A stretch of 52,480 bases of DNA from DATLYF01 sp035575095 (GTDB lineage: Bacteria; Pseudomonadota; Gammaproteobacteria; Competibacterales; Competibacteraceae): positions 1 to 52,480 of the forward strand of contig DATLYF010000034.1 in the NCBI GenBank assembly GCA_035575095.1. The letters run 5' to 3'. The notes under the pieces are model-generated. The model had not been told where the DNA came from and did no database searches. It was given only the letters and a program-made list of their open reading frames with translations. This document shows positions 7,767 to 17,300 of this stretch, piece after piece. Positions within the stretch are counted from its first letter, which is position 1; each line of letters starts with the position of its first letter. A program made the position numbers and the translations under genes.

Positions 7767-8480
7767 GTGAGCGCGGAACTGGAGACCAGGCGCGCGAAAG
7801 GCGCAGGCTGGAAGAGCGTGTACGACACGCTTCGAACGGAAATCCTTACGCTGGAGCTGGCCCCCGGTCAGCTTCTGGATGAAACGACGCTCGCCGAGCG
7901 CTTCGGTCTATCACGCTCCCCTGTGCGCGAGGCGCTCATCCGTCTGGCGGGCGAGGAACTCGTCGTGACGCTGCCCAATCGCAGCACGATCGTCGCGCCC
8001 GTCGACATCGCCAGCTTTCCGAAATATGTGGAGGCGCTCGATATCGCGCAGCGTGTGAATACACGGCTTGCGGCCGAGCTTAGGACAGAGGCCGATCTGA
8101 AGCTCATCGTGCGCCGGCAACGCGAGTTCGAGGCTGCGGTCAGGACCGGCGACCATCTCGCCATGTCGGAAGCGAACAAGGACTTCCACATGGCCATCGC
8201 CCATGCGGGTCGCAACCCCTATCTCGCCAGCTTCTACGAGCGGCTGCTCAACCAGGGGCGGCGCATGCTCCACATGCATTTCGAGTACCTGGAGCGCACG
8301 CACGAGGGCTATCTCCTGACCGGCGAGCATAATGAAATGATCGAGGCGATCAAGGCCAAGGACGTGCAGCGGGCCGATGAGCTGGCGCACGCGCATACTC
8401 GGCAGTTCCGGGACAACTTCATCGACTTCATGAAGGAAAATTACACGACCGAGATCCCGCTTGGTCAGGCCGTGGAATAG
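7767..8480 (+). CDS. GntR-family transcriptional regulator, FCD (FadR-like) subfamily
   Basis: A 237-residue regulator. The winged helix-turn-helix occupies about residues 15-80 (VYDTLRTEILTLELAPGQLL, then LAERFGLSRSPVREALIRLA), followed by an all-helical FCD ligand domain containing DFHMAIAHAGRNPYL and HNEMIEAIKAKD, whose His and Asp residues usually bind a metal and a carboxylate ligand. I chose GTG at 7767 because AAGGAGG stands 5 nt before it; an in-frame ATG at 7668 would start upstream of the second operator and lacks a ribosome site. It is divergent from the importer and probably represses it until the inducer, likely an imino-acid metabolite, is present. Confidence 0.9.
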   Translation: MSAELETRRAKGAGWKSVYDTLRTEILTLELAPGQLLDETTLAERFGLSRSPVREALIRLAGEELVVTLPNRSTIVAPVDIASFPKYVEALDIAQRVNTRLAAELRTEADLKLIVRRQREFEAAVRTGDHLAMSEANKDFHMAIAHAGRNPYLASFYERLLNQGRRMLHMHFEYLERTHEGYLLTGEHNEMIEAIKAKDVQRADELAHAHTRQFRDNFIDFMKENYTTEIPLGQAVE

Positions 8481-8551
8481 ACCCTGAGTGGCTCGTAGCA
8501 CGCCACCGCTCCTGCCAAGGCCGTCCCCTCGTCTAAGGGCACTACAACTGA

Positions 8552-9256
8552 TCAGACCGAGCGCATGAGACCGCCGTCCACGCGGATATTCTGGCCGGTG
8601 ATGTAGGCGGCATCGTCGGATGCCAGGAAGCTGACGGTCCCGGCGATTTCCTCCGCCGTGCCATAGCGCTGCAACGGCACGCTCCGGCGGCGTTCCTCGG
8701 TTGCGGGCAGGCTGTCGATCCAGCCGGGGAGGATGTTGTTGATACGGATATTGTCCGCCGCGTAGGTGTCGGCAAAAATCTTGGTGAAGGACGCAAGGCC
8801 GGCCCGAAACACCGCCGATGTCGGGAACATCGCCGAAGGCTCGAACGCCCAGGCGGTGGAGATGTTGATGATGACGCCCGATTTCTGCCGCTGCATCACC
8901 GGCGTCACGAGGCGGATCGGGCGGACGGCGCTGAGGAAGTAAACATCCAATCCCTTGCCCCAGTCGTCGTCGGTCAGCTCCAGGATCGGCGCCCTCGGAC
9001 CATGGCTGGCGCTGTTGACGAGCACGTCAATCCGCCCCCACTGCGCCACAACGGCATCGACAAGCTTCTTGATATCCTCGTTCGACTCGTTGGAGCCGGT
9101 CACGCCCATACCGCCCAACTCCTTGGCAAGCGCCTCCCCCTTGCCCGAGGAGGAGAGGATCGCCACGCGAAAACCGTCCACCGCCAATCTCCTGGCCGCC
9201 GCGGCGCCCATGCCGCTTCGGCCTGCCGTTACAATCGCAACTTTTCCAGCCGTCAT
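8552..9256 (-). CDS. Short-chain dehydrogenase/reductase-like protein lacking the YxxxK pair
   Basis: A 234-residue SDR-fold protein. The cofactor motif is TAGRSGMG (about 10-17), followed by VNSASHGP and INISTAW, all normal SDR landmarks, and the C-terminus ITGQNIRVDGGLMRSV is typical. Where the catalytic Tyr and Lys should stand (YxxxK), the sequence reads SAVFRAGL, so Tyr appears as Ser and Lys as Arg by alignment with the usual YSASKAAL. It may bind a nucleotide without ordinary dehydrogenase chemistry. SDR genes accompany rhizobial hydroxyproline operons. Start at 9256 follows AAAGGAACC. It converges on the regulator gene and has a TGTCGACA box 48 nt upstream. Confidence 0.85.
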   Translation of the reverse strand: MTAGKVAIVTAGRSGMGAAAARRLAVDGFRVAILSSSGKGEALAKELGGMGVTGSNESNEDIKKLVDAVVAQWGRIDVLVNSASHGPRAPILELTDDDWGKGLDVYFLSAVRPIRLVTPVMQRQKSGVIINISTAWAFEPSAMFPTSAVFRAGLASFTKIFADTYAADNIRINNILPGWIDSLPATEERRRSVPLQRYGTAEEIAGTVSFLASDDAAYITGQNIRVDGGLMRSV

Positions 9257-9303
9257 GATGGTTCCTTTCGTGGTCGGTTGATTGCTCTTCAGCAATATTG
9301 CAT

Positions 9304-9311
9304 TGTCGACA
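9304..9311. promoter_or_regulatory. Third TGTCGACA operator box, upstream of the SDR gene
   Basis: An exact copy of the eight-base palindrome found twice at the importer/regulator promoter, here within ATTGTCGACATA. It lies 48 nt upstream of the SDR start codon, a normal position for an operator overlapping a promoter. Sharing of the box is the main evidence that the SDR gene belongs to the same regulon despite its separate transcription unit. Confidence 0.6.
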
Positions 9312-9390
9312 TATTGTCGTCAAAACAATTATGCACTCACGACCTCGCCAACCGGCAGCAGGCGCTCGCGCCTACGGCGTCTTCGCCGGC

Positions 9391-9516
9391 TGCTTCAGTA
9401 ACGGCCTACTGATCCGCGTCACCGGGGACATCATCGCCTTATCGCCGTCGCTTATCGTCGAGCCGGAACAGATCACGGACATGGTCCCGATCCTCGGGGA
9501 AGCCCTTGCGGCGGAT
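9391..9516 (+). pseudogene. Class III aminotransferase, C-terminal remnant
   Basis: About 40 codons read CFSNGLLIRVTGDIIALSPS followed by LIVEPEQITDMVPILGEALA. This is the terminal strand-helix region of omega-amino acid:pyruvate/class III PLP aminotransferases (compare the family pattern CFENGLLxRxxGDxIxLSPPLI). The rest of the roughly 450-residue enzyme, including the PLP lysine, is absent, and the frame runs without a stop into antisense integrase sequence. Homology may extend weakly upstream to about 9345. It marks the last recognisable piece of the foreign segment before the chromosome. Confidence 0.7.
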
Positions 9517-9560
9517 GCGCACCGGCCACTGGCCGGGCCGCGCTTCTCGATCTGAGCCAT
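9497..9560 (-). pseudogene. Tyrosine-recombinase (phage integrase) N-terminal stub
   Basis: The product starts MAQIEKRGP and, after a small frameshift near 9533, continues QWPVRIRRKGFP: the standard opening of phage and island integrases that target tRNA genes (MAxIEKRGPxQWRxxIRRKG). A ribosome site, GAGGG, precedes the ATG. Only about 20 codons survive; the catalytic domain with its Arg/His/Tyr residues is gone. It starts 104 nt from the 3' end of tRNA-Ser and reads away from it, the usual layout of an integrase next to its attachment site. The last few codons coincide with the 3' end of the aminotransferase remnant on the other strand. Confidence 0.75.
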
Positions 9561-9581
9561 GGTGATCCCTCTTCATTCTGG

Positions 9582-9599
9582 TTGGGGCAATGGCCCCAA
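9582..9599. repeat. Short perfect inverted repeat upstream of the integrase stub
   Basis: TTGGGGC and GCCCCAA (7 bp arms, 4 nt loop) lie 21 nt upstream of the integrase start codon. It could be an integrase arm-type site or an operator; no more can be said from sequence. Confidence 0.4.
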
Positions 9600-9607
9600 A
9601 ATGGCCC

Positions 9608-9640
9608 AAAAAAATAAGCCCCGTCCAAGGGGCGGGGCTT
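9608..9640 (-). terminator. Rho-independent terminator of tRNA-Ser
   Basis: On the minus strand AAGCCCC and GGGGCTT form a strong G+C stem followed by ATTTTTTT, 25 nt beyond the 3' end of the tRNA. This is a canonical intrinsic terminator for the tRNA transcript and probably belongs to the original chromosome, so the foreign DNA begins further left. Confidence 0.85.
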
Positions 9641-9661
9641 GCGCGTGTGCGTAAGCATTTG

Positions 9662-9742
<81 letters not shown>

Positions 9743-9754
<12 letters not shown>

Positions 9755-9769
9755 GGCTGAGAGGTGGCC
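9743..9769. repeat. 11-bp inverted repeat spanning the 5' end of tRNA-Ser
   Basis: GGCCACCTCTC at 9743-9753 (the 5' end of the tRNA) is perfectly complementary to GAGAGGTGGCC at 9759-9769 in the leader, with a 5-nt loop. In the precursor RNA the leader could pair with the acceptor and D-stem 5' strands and compete with the tRNA fold. Confidence 0.55.
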
Positions 9770-9818
9770 AAGGATAACCGAACCCGGCCGCCGAGGCCAG
9801 CGGCCAGGGGTACCGGCC

Positions 9819-11615
9819 TTAGAACTGCTCGGCACTCAGGGCCATGATGCTGACTCCGCCGCTCTCCACCGCCTTGCGCAGACCGCCGGCCTTGGTCAGG
9901 ATCTGCTCGGCGTAGAAACGGGCGGTGATCAGCTTGGCCTCATGGAAGGCCGGATCCACGCCCTCGGCCAGGCGCCGCTGAGCAACCAGTGCGGCCCGGG
10001 CCATCTGCCAGCCGCCGCAAACGTAGCCGGTGAGCATCAAATACGGGAAGCTCGCCGCCAGCGCGGCGTTGGGATCGCTACCGAGCAGCGCCAGCACCTT
10101 GGCGGCAGCCGCATCCAGGGCATCCACCCCTTCGGTCAGCGCAGAGCGGATCACCACCAGGTCATCGCCCGGCACCTGACCCAGCTCTTCCAGCGTCGCA
10201 CGCATGTCTGCGATGAGCGCCGCCATGGCCCGCCCCTGGTCCTGGGCCAGCTTGCGCCCCACCAGATCGCTGGCCTGGATGCCGTTGGTGCCCTCGTAGA
10301 TGGGGGCGATGCGCGCGTCGCGAAAGTGCTGGCAGGCGCCCGTCTCCTCGATGAAGCCCATACCGCCGTGCACCTGTACCCCGATCGAGGTGAGCTCTAC
10401 CCCGAGCTCGGTGCACCAGCCTTTGATCACCGGAATGAGCAGGTCGATTCGCGCCTGGCAGCGGCTGCGCACCGCCGCCTCGGGGTGATGGCGAGCCAGG
10501 TCCATGTGACCGGCGACTACGTAGACCAGTGCCCGCATGGCCTCGATCTGCGCCTTCATGGTCAGGAGCATGCGGCGCACGTCGGGGTGGTGGAGGATGG
10601 TCACGCGCTCACCGTGCTTTACCCCCACCGGGCGGCCCTGTACCCGCTCCTTGGCGTAAGCGAGCGCCTGCTGGTAGGCGCGCTCGGCGATGGCCAGGCC
10701 CTGCAGGCCGACCTTGAGGCGGGCTTCGTTCATCATGGTGAACATATAGGCGAGGCCCTTGTTTTCCTCGCCCACGAGATAACCCACCGCCCCGCCGTGG
10801 TCACCGAAGGCCATGACGCAGGTGGGACTGGCGTGAATGCCCAGCTTGTGCTCGAGCGAGATGCAGTGCACGTCGTTGCGCCGGCCCGGCCTGCCGTCCG
10901 CATCCGGCAGGAACTTGGGCACAATGAACAGCGAGATGCCCTTCACCCCCTCGGGCGCATCGGGAGTACGGGCCAGCACCAGATGCACGATGTTTTCGGC
11001 CACATCGTGGTCGCCCCAGGTGATGAAGATCTTCTGCCCGCTGATCAGATAGTGGTCACCGTTGGGTACGGCGCGGGTGCGCACCGCACTGAGATCGGAA
11101 CCGGCCTGGGGCTCGGTCAGGTTCATGGTCCCGGTCCACTCGCCCGAGACCAGCTTGGGTAGGTATAGCGCCTGCTGCTGCGCCGAGCCGTGATGCTTGA
11201 TCGCCTCGATGGCCCCGGCGGTGAGCATGGGGCACAGGGCGAAGGCCATGTTGGCGGCGTTCCACATCTCGTGGGTGGCGGTGTTAAAGAGCTCCGGTAA
11301 TCCCTGCCCGCCATATTCGGCCGGGGCGCCGACGCCGTTCCAGCCGCCCGCGACGAAGCGTCGGTAGGCCTCGGCGAAGCCGTCGGCCGCCTTCACTCCG
11401 TCCGCCGTCAGGCGAGCGCCCTGCTGGTCACCGGGCCGGTTGAGCGGCGCCAGCACTTCGGCGGCGAGCTTGCCGGCCTCCTCCAGCACCGCCTCGACCA
11501 GATCGGGACCAACCTCGGCCTCGCGGAATGCGGGCAACGCCGCCACCTCGGCCAAGCCGGCCAGCTCCTCGATGACGAACCGCATGTCGCGGATTGGGGC
11601 GTAGTACGTGGTCAT
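9819..11615 (-). CDS. Acyl-CoA dehydrogenase, ~600-residue type with extra C-terminal domain
   Basis: A 598-residue flavoenzyme oxidising an acyl-CoA to the 2-enoyl-CoA. It has the family blocks MNLTEPQAGSDLSAVRTRA (substrate/FAD region), FITWGDHD, and near the C-terminal side VHGGMGFIEETGACQHFRDA with IYEGTNGIQ, whose Glu is the catalytic base in relatives. The length and additional C-terminal domain match the FadE/DmdC-like subgroup rather than the 380-residue short-chain enzymes. ATG at 11615 is preferred over GTG at 11621 because GAGGAG is 5 nt from it. A perfect 20-bp palindrome lies upstream. Substrate chain length cannot be told. Confidence 0.92.
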   Translation of the reverse strand: MTTYYAPIRDMRFVIEELAGLAEVAALPAFREAEVGPDLVEAVLEEAGKLAAEVLAPLNRPGDQQGARLTADGVKAADGFAEAYRRFVAGGWNGVGAPAEYGGQGLPELFNTATHEMWNAANMAFALCPMLTAGAIEAIKHHGSAQQQALYLPKLVSGEWTGTMNLTEPQAGSDLSAVRTRAVPNGDHYLISGQKIFITWGDHDVAENIVHLVLARTPDAPEGVKGISLFIVPKFLPDADGRPGRRNDVHCISLEHKLGIHASPTCVMAFGDHGGAVGYLVGEENKGLAYMFTMMNEARLKVGLQGLAIAERAYQQALAYAKERVQGRPVGVKHGERVTILHHPDVRRMLLTMKAQIEAMRALVYVVAGHMDLARHHPEAAVRSRCQARIDLLIPVIKGWCTELGVELTSIGVQVHGGMGFIEETGACQHFRDARIAPIYEGTNGIQASDLVGRKLAQDQGRAMAALIADMRATLEELGQVPGDDLVVIRSALTEGVDALDAAAAKVLALLGSDPNAALAASFPYLMLTGYVCGGWQMARAALVAQRRLAEGVDPAFHEAKLITARFYAEQILTKAGGLRKAVESGGVSIMALSAEQF

Positions 11616-11701
11616 GCTCACTCCTCACGCTGCTGGGCCTGGGGCGCGTGGCCCGAATCTGTCTCGGACAGGCTTTCAAGTATTGGAACAGGGCAGTAGT
11701 T

Positions 11702-11721
11702 TTACGTTTACGTAAACGTAA
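11702..11721. promoter_or_regulatory. Perfect 20-bp palindromic operator upstream of acyl-CoA dehydrogenase
   Basis: TTACGTTTACGTAAACGTAA is identical to its own complement over all 20 bases and sits 87 nt upstream of the dehydrogenase start. Palindromes built on ACGT-N-ACGT are known for regulators of fatty-acid and branched-chain amino-acid catabolism (for example the MerR-type LiuR family). I infer an operator for such a regulator; no regulator gene of that type is next to it. Confidence 0.7.
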
Positions 11722-11790
11722 GGCAATAGCCTATGAAACTGAGCCATTCGCTCCTGGTGATGGCCCGCCATCACTATCGGCCCGGTGCCC

Positions 11791-11826
11791 TGCCCGCGTC
11801 ACCCCCTATTGGGGGGGTGATGGGCA
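11791..11826 (-). terminator. Stem-loop downstream of enoyl-CoA hydratase
   Basis: TGCCC...TCACCCCC and GGGGG.GTGA.GGGCA form a long G+C hairpin with a TATT loop beginning 5 nt after the hydratase stop. There is no clear T-run, so it may be a 3' stabilising hairpin or a weak terminator insulating the dehydrogenase promoter. Confidence 0.5.
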
Positions 11827-11830
11827 GCGG

Positions 11831-12637
<807 letters not shown>

Positions 12638-12781
12638 GATCTCTCCTCCTTCGGTTCTGCGTTCGTTCGCGCACCGGGCAGCCTACCGCTTCCGGGTGAG
12701 CGGAGAAAGCCCGGTTTTCCGCTATAGTGGCGCAGTGCACACCATAACCATAACGTCAACTGGAACAGGACAACGACGAGC

Positions 12782-13435
12782 ATGACGGAGAGCGGGTCGG
12801 CGGCGCTGGTCTATCTGATCGACGACGACGCGGCATTCCGCGAAGCCCTCGCCCTGCTGCTCACCTCGGTGGGTCTGCAGGTGCGCGGCTATGCGGATGC
12901 GGCCTCCTTCTTCGCCGACTACCGCGGCGATGAGGAGGTCGGTTGTCTGCTGCTGGACCTGCGCCTGCCCGGCCCTCTCGACGGGCTCGGCATCCAGCAC
13001 GAGCTGGTCCAGCGCGGCATCGGTCTGCCGGTGATCATTCTCAGCGGTCACGGCGACGTGCAGCAGGCGGTGCGGGCGCTGCGCCAGGGCGCCCTGGATT
13101 TCCTGCAGAAACCTTGCAATGATCAGCAGCTGCTGGACAAGGTACACCAGTGCCTGGTGCTGGACCGTACCCGCCGCGCCCGCGTCGCCCGGCGCGCCGA
13201 GCTGGAGCGCCGCTATAGCACGCTCACCCCGCGCGAGCGCGAAGTGATGCACTGGGTGGTGCGCGGCACCAGCAACAAGGACATCGCCGTCAAGCTCGGC
13301 ATCAGCAGCAAGACGGTGGAGCTGCATCGCGCCAACGTCATGGAGAAGATGGCCGCTTCCTCCCTGTCCGCCCTGATCAAGATGGCCCTGGAAATAGGCC
13401 TGCTGGCGGGTTTTGCCGAAGATCCCGGCGTCTGA
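12782..13435 (+). CDS. FixJ/NarL-type response regulator (orphan)
   Basis: A 217-residue two-domain regulator. The receiver domain (about 8-125) has the acidic cluster Asp14-16, phospho-acceptor Asp59 in LLLDLRLPG, Ser88 in ILSGHGDV and Lys110 in FLQKP, all needed for phosphorylation. The LuxR-type helix-turn-helix (about 145-205) reads LTPREREVMHWVVRGTSNKD followed by KTVELHRANVMEKM. Receiver details (SGHGDVQQAVRALRQGALDF) match the FixJ/TodT group. No histidine kinase gene is nearby. The downstream ATPase gene starts 37 nt after its stop, suggesting co-transcription. A TATAGT hexamer at 12723-12728 may be its -10 element. Confidence 0.92.
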   Translation: MTESGSAALVYLIDDDAAFREALALLLTSVGLQVRGYADAASFFADYRGDEEVGCLLLDLRLPGPLDGLGIQHELVQRGIGLPVIILSGHGDVQQAVRALRQGALDFLQKPCNDQQLLDKVHQCLVLDRTRRARVARRAELERRYSTLTPREREVMHWVVRGTSNKDIAVKLGISSKTVELHRANVMEKMAASSLSALIKMALEIGLLAGFAEDPGV

Positions 13436-13472
13436 ACCGACGCCACCCGCACCGACCCGAGGAATCGTCCCG

Positions 13473-14339
13473 ATGACCCAACTCGAGCCTCTGATCGCGC
13501 GTGCCGAGCAGCTGCTAGAGCGCCTGGAGCAGCTATTGCCCCAACCCGATCCGGCCCCGAACTGGACCGGCCATGTCGCCTTCCGTTGGCGCAAGCCGCT
13601 ACAGCGCGGCTCGCTGCATCCGGTGCGCCACCCGCACCGTCTGCGCCTCAAAGATCTGCAGTGCCTGGAGCGACAGAAGGAGGAGCTGGTGCGCAACACC
13701 CGCCAGTTCATGGCCGGGCTGCCGGCCAACAACGCCCTGCTGTGGGGCGCCCGCGGCACCGGCAAGTCCTCGCTGATCAAGGCCCTGCTCAACGAGTTCT
13801 CGGCCCAGGGGCTGCGTCTGATCGAGGTAGATAAGGACGACCTCATCGACCTGCCCGAGATCGTCGAGCTCATCGACGGCCGTCCGGAACGGTTCCTGAT
13901 CTATTGCGACGATCTCTCCTTCGAGGCCAATGATCCCAGCTACAAGGCCCTCAAGGCCATCCTCGACGGCTCCATCAGCGCCGCCCCGGACAATGTGCTG
14001 ATCTACGCCACCTCCAACCGCCGCCATCTGCTGCCGGAGTACATGTCGGAAAACCGCGATGCACGCATCGTCGACGGCGAGCTGCATCACGGCGAGGCGG
14101 TGGAGGAGAAGATCTCGCTCTCCGAGCGCTTCGGCCTGTGGCTGTCCTTCCACCCCTTCGGCCAGGACGACTATCTGCTCATCGTCGATTACTGGCTCAA
14201 GGAACTCGGCCACAGCACCGGCCTGGACGAGGAATCCCGCGCCGCGGCCCTGCGCTGGGCGCTGACCCGCGGCTCGCGCAGCGGGCGTGTGGCTTGGCAG
14301 TTCGCCCGCGACTGGGTCGGGCGCTACGGGATCGGTTAG
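13473..14339 (+). CDS. DUF815-family P-loop ATPase
   Basis: A 288-residue AAA-like ATP-binding protein. Walker A is GARGTGKSS (about 91-99), and RFLIYCDDLSFE is the Walker B strand; IYATSNRRHLLPEY matches sensor 1, followed by the helical part LSERFGLWLSFHPFGQDDYL. Domain of unknown function DUF815 proteins of this size are widespread in proteobacteria, with no settled role. The start at 13473 follows GAGGAAT; in-frame codons further upstream overlap the response regulator. It converges on the mechanosensitive channel gene with 11 nt between stops. Confidence 0.87.
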   Translation: MTQLEPLIARAEQLLERLEQLLPQPDPAPNWTGHVAFRWRKPLQRGSLHPVRHPHRLRLKDLQCLERQKEELVRNTRQFMAGLPANNALLWGARGTGKSSLIKALLNEFSAQGLRLIEVDKDDLIDLPEIVELIDGRPERFLIYCDDLSFEANDPSYKALKAILDGSISAAPDNVLIYATSNRRHLLPEYMSENRDARIVDGELHHGEAVEEKISLSERFGLWLSFHPFGQDDYLLIVDYWLKELGHSTGLDEESRAAALRWALTRGSRSGRVAWQFARDWVGRYGIG

Positions 14340-14350
14340 GAACTCTCGAT

Positions 14351-17300
14351 TCACTGTGCCCCGCCCTTCCCCTCCAGCGGCACCACGGTGCCGCTCCCCG
14401 GCGGTTGCAGCACCCGGGCCTCGGCGAGGGCCTCATCGCGGCGCATGACGGTGACACTGGCCGGCCATTCCTTGATGCGCAGCTCCTGCTGCGGATAGGG
14501 GATGCCAATGCCGGCCTGCTTGAAGGCATCGAACACGGCAAACAGCAACTGGGAGCGGGCGGCGTTGGTGTCGCCATGCACGAAGTCGCAGTAGTACTGC
14601 ATGCGGAAGTTCATCGCTGAGGCTGCAAACTCCCACAGAAACACCGCCGGCGCCGGCTCGCGCAGGATCATCTTGTTGCCGTTCAGGCACTTCTCCAGGA
14701 CGCGTTTCACCTCATGGGGATCGGCATCGTAGCTGACCCCGATGTAGAGCACAGTACGCACCACATTGTCGCTGTGGGTCCAGTTGACGAAGGCGTTGGT
14801 GATTACGTCCGAGTTGGGGATGATCACGTCCATGTTGTCGAAGGTGCGCAGGGTGAGCGAGCGGATGCCGATGCGCGAGATCTGCCCGAGGTTCTGACCG
14901 ATCTGCACGGTGTCGCCACGCCGCAGCGGCCGCTCGATGAGCAGCAGCAGGCCGCTGATGAAGTTATTGGCGATGTTCTGCATGCCAAAGCCGATCCCTA
15001 CCCCGACGGCGCCGGCGAACACCGTTAGCGTGGTGAGATCGAGACCCACCAGCCGCAGGGTGATGAGCAGACCCACCAGCACCACGAAGTACTGGGTGAA
15101 CACCGACAGGCTGTTGCGCACCCCGAGGTCGGTGATGCGGGCGAACACCCAGCGGTAGGTGACCGCCTTGCACCACTGCCCGAACCAGATGGCCAGCATG
15201 AAGGTGATGACGGTAACGGCGATGCGCCACAGGCTGATCTCGGCGCCGCCCAGGGTGAACAGCGGCGCTTCCAGGAACTTCCAGATGGCCACCACCACCC
15301 CCGAGTCTCCCTCCAGTCCATAGGCCTTGAACAGCACCACGCCCATGCCGAGGAACAGCAGTACGTTGGCGATGCGATGCAGCGGAGCGATGATCTCCTG
15401 GGTCCACAGCAGCCCCTGCTCGGAATGGGTGATGGCGTAGTTCTTCAGCCACACCACGGCGTCGTCCAGCAGGCCGCGCAGCACCAGCCAGCCCACCAGC
15501 AGCAGCAGGAACACCACCAGGTGCCAGGCCACCGTCCAGGCCAGATTGAGGTAGCCCACCAGCCCCAGCAGCGCGGCGCTGGCCAGGGTGAGCGGAAACA
15601 GCAGACTCATGATGCGCAGCGCGATGAACCCGAACTGACCGGAGAACCGCTCGCTGAGCAGACCGAGCAGGAAGCGGCGCAATTGCATGCCGGGCTTGAG
15701 CCCCAACAGCAGGCTGAGCATGAACAGGCGGTCATAGACCTGCACCAGTTCATCGGCGAGCAGGCTGAGGCGGGCGAGGATGATCACCGCCGCCAGGCTG
15801 GCCACCAGCAGCAGCACCCAGCGTAGCTGGCGGTAGAGCGCGAGATGGCGCTGTCCTTCCGGCAGCTCGGGGCTGGCCAGCAGCAGCCAGGTCAGGTTGA
15901 TGGGCAGCTTGATGCCGACCCACAGCAGCACCAAGGCGATGATGATGTACAGCCCCGGCTGCGGCACCGGGAAGACCGCCAGGATCAGCAGGATGGCGGC
16001 GGCCACCCCGGCGCCCTTGAGGTTCTTGCGCAAGAGGTTGAGCAGCAGGAGCAGCAAGGCGTTGAAATAGGTGTCCTCACCGCTTGTGTGCAGCCGCTCG
16101 ATGCTGCGGCGCAGGCCGCGGCGGCCGGCCACCACCAGGGCCAGCAGCCCCGCCTCCAACGCCAGCAGCAGCAGCCACGGCCAGATGCCGCCCTCCCACA
16201 TGGCCTTGAGCGCCGATTCGGCACTGAGGCGCACCTGATGCACCATGACCCAGGGCGCCGAAGCCAGTCCCTCCAGCAGCTTGCCCCAGCCCTCGGCATC
16301 GGCCGGCAGCCTGGCGCGACTCACCAGGCTGCGGTTGAGCAGCTCCAGGGTGCGCTGCTGGATCTGCCCGCGCAGTTGCTCGGCACGGCTCTGCTGCTCG
16401 CTCATGCGCGTGCGGCGCTCGCCGACATCGGCGAGCAGAGCCTCGATGAGCTGGCGCAGGGCGTTGGCCTCCTTACGCTCGCTCGCCGACAGGTTCTGCG
16501 CCACATCGGCGAGTAGCAGTTTCTGCTGCTCGCCGACGTCGACATTGCGCTGGATGAGCTCCTGGGCGCTCTTCAGTTCCTGCAGGATGCCCTGCAGACG
16601 CTCGAGGCCCTCGTCCAGCTCCCGTGGCTGCGCATCCTGGCGCTGCACCAGCGTATCCAAGGTGGCCAGGCTGTTGTCGATGGTGCTCAGGCGCAGGTCC
16701 AGCTGGTCCAGCTTGTTACGAGCATCCAGCACGCCGATGCGGATCTGCAGGGTGCGGCGCTGGAAGTCGCCGAGCCCGGGGTCGCTGTCCAGGCGCCGGC
16801 GCAGCTCCTGGAGCTGGCCGAGGCGCTCCTCCTGCTCCTGCAGGAGGCGCTGCTCCAGGTTCTCCTGCTGGGTACGGCGGTCCTGGTCCTGGCGCAACTG
16901 GTAGAGTTCTTCGATACGCGCCCGGCGGCTGCGCAGCAGCTCTAGACGCTGCTGGTCGAGCTGCTGCGACTGACCGAGATGGTCCAGGTGCTGCTTGAGC
17001 AGATCCAGCTCGATGCGCCGCTGCTCCAGAGTTTCGCTGACTTTCTGTAGCTGCAGGATGCGATCGGCGCCATCGCCGGTCTCCTTGGCCGGGTTCTTGA
17101 GCAGCTGCTCCTGGGCCTCCAGCTCGCCGATGCTCTGGGTCAGCTCCTTGATGGCGCGCTCGGTGTTGGCGATGTCGATGCGCACGTTGTCCAGCTTGAG
17201 GCTGATGGCGTCCACATCCACCCTGGCCTGTTCCACCATCGCCTGGGTCACCGCCTCGACCTTGAGGTTCTGCAGAAAAGCGGGGGTGTCCTGGCGCAGC

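Noticed and set aside
9942..11162. 406-codon plus-strand frame opposite the acyl-CoA dehydrogenase
   Set aside because: Antisense to an intact conserved gene; composition (His/Gly/Ala-rich) is typical of complement reading.
12699..12723. AGCGGA/TCCGCT inverted repeat as a terminator between the hydratase and the response regulator
   Set aside because: Stem is only 6 bp with a 13-nt loop and no T-run, and the two genes are divergent, so no terminator is expected.
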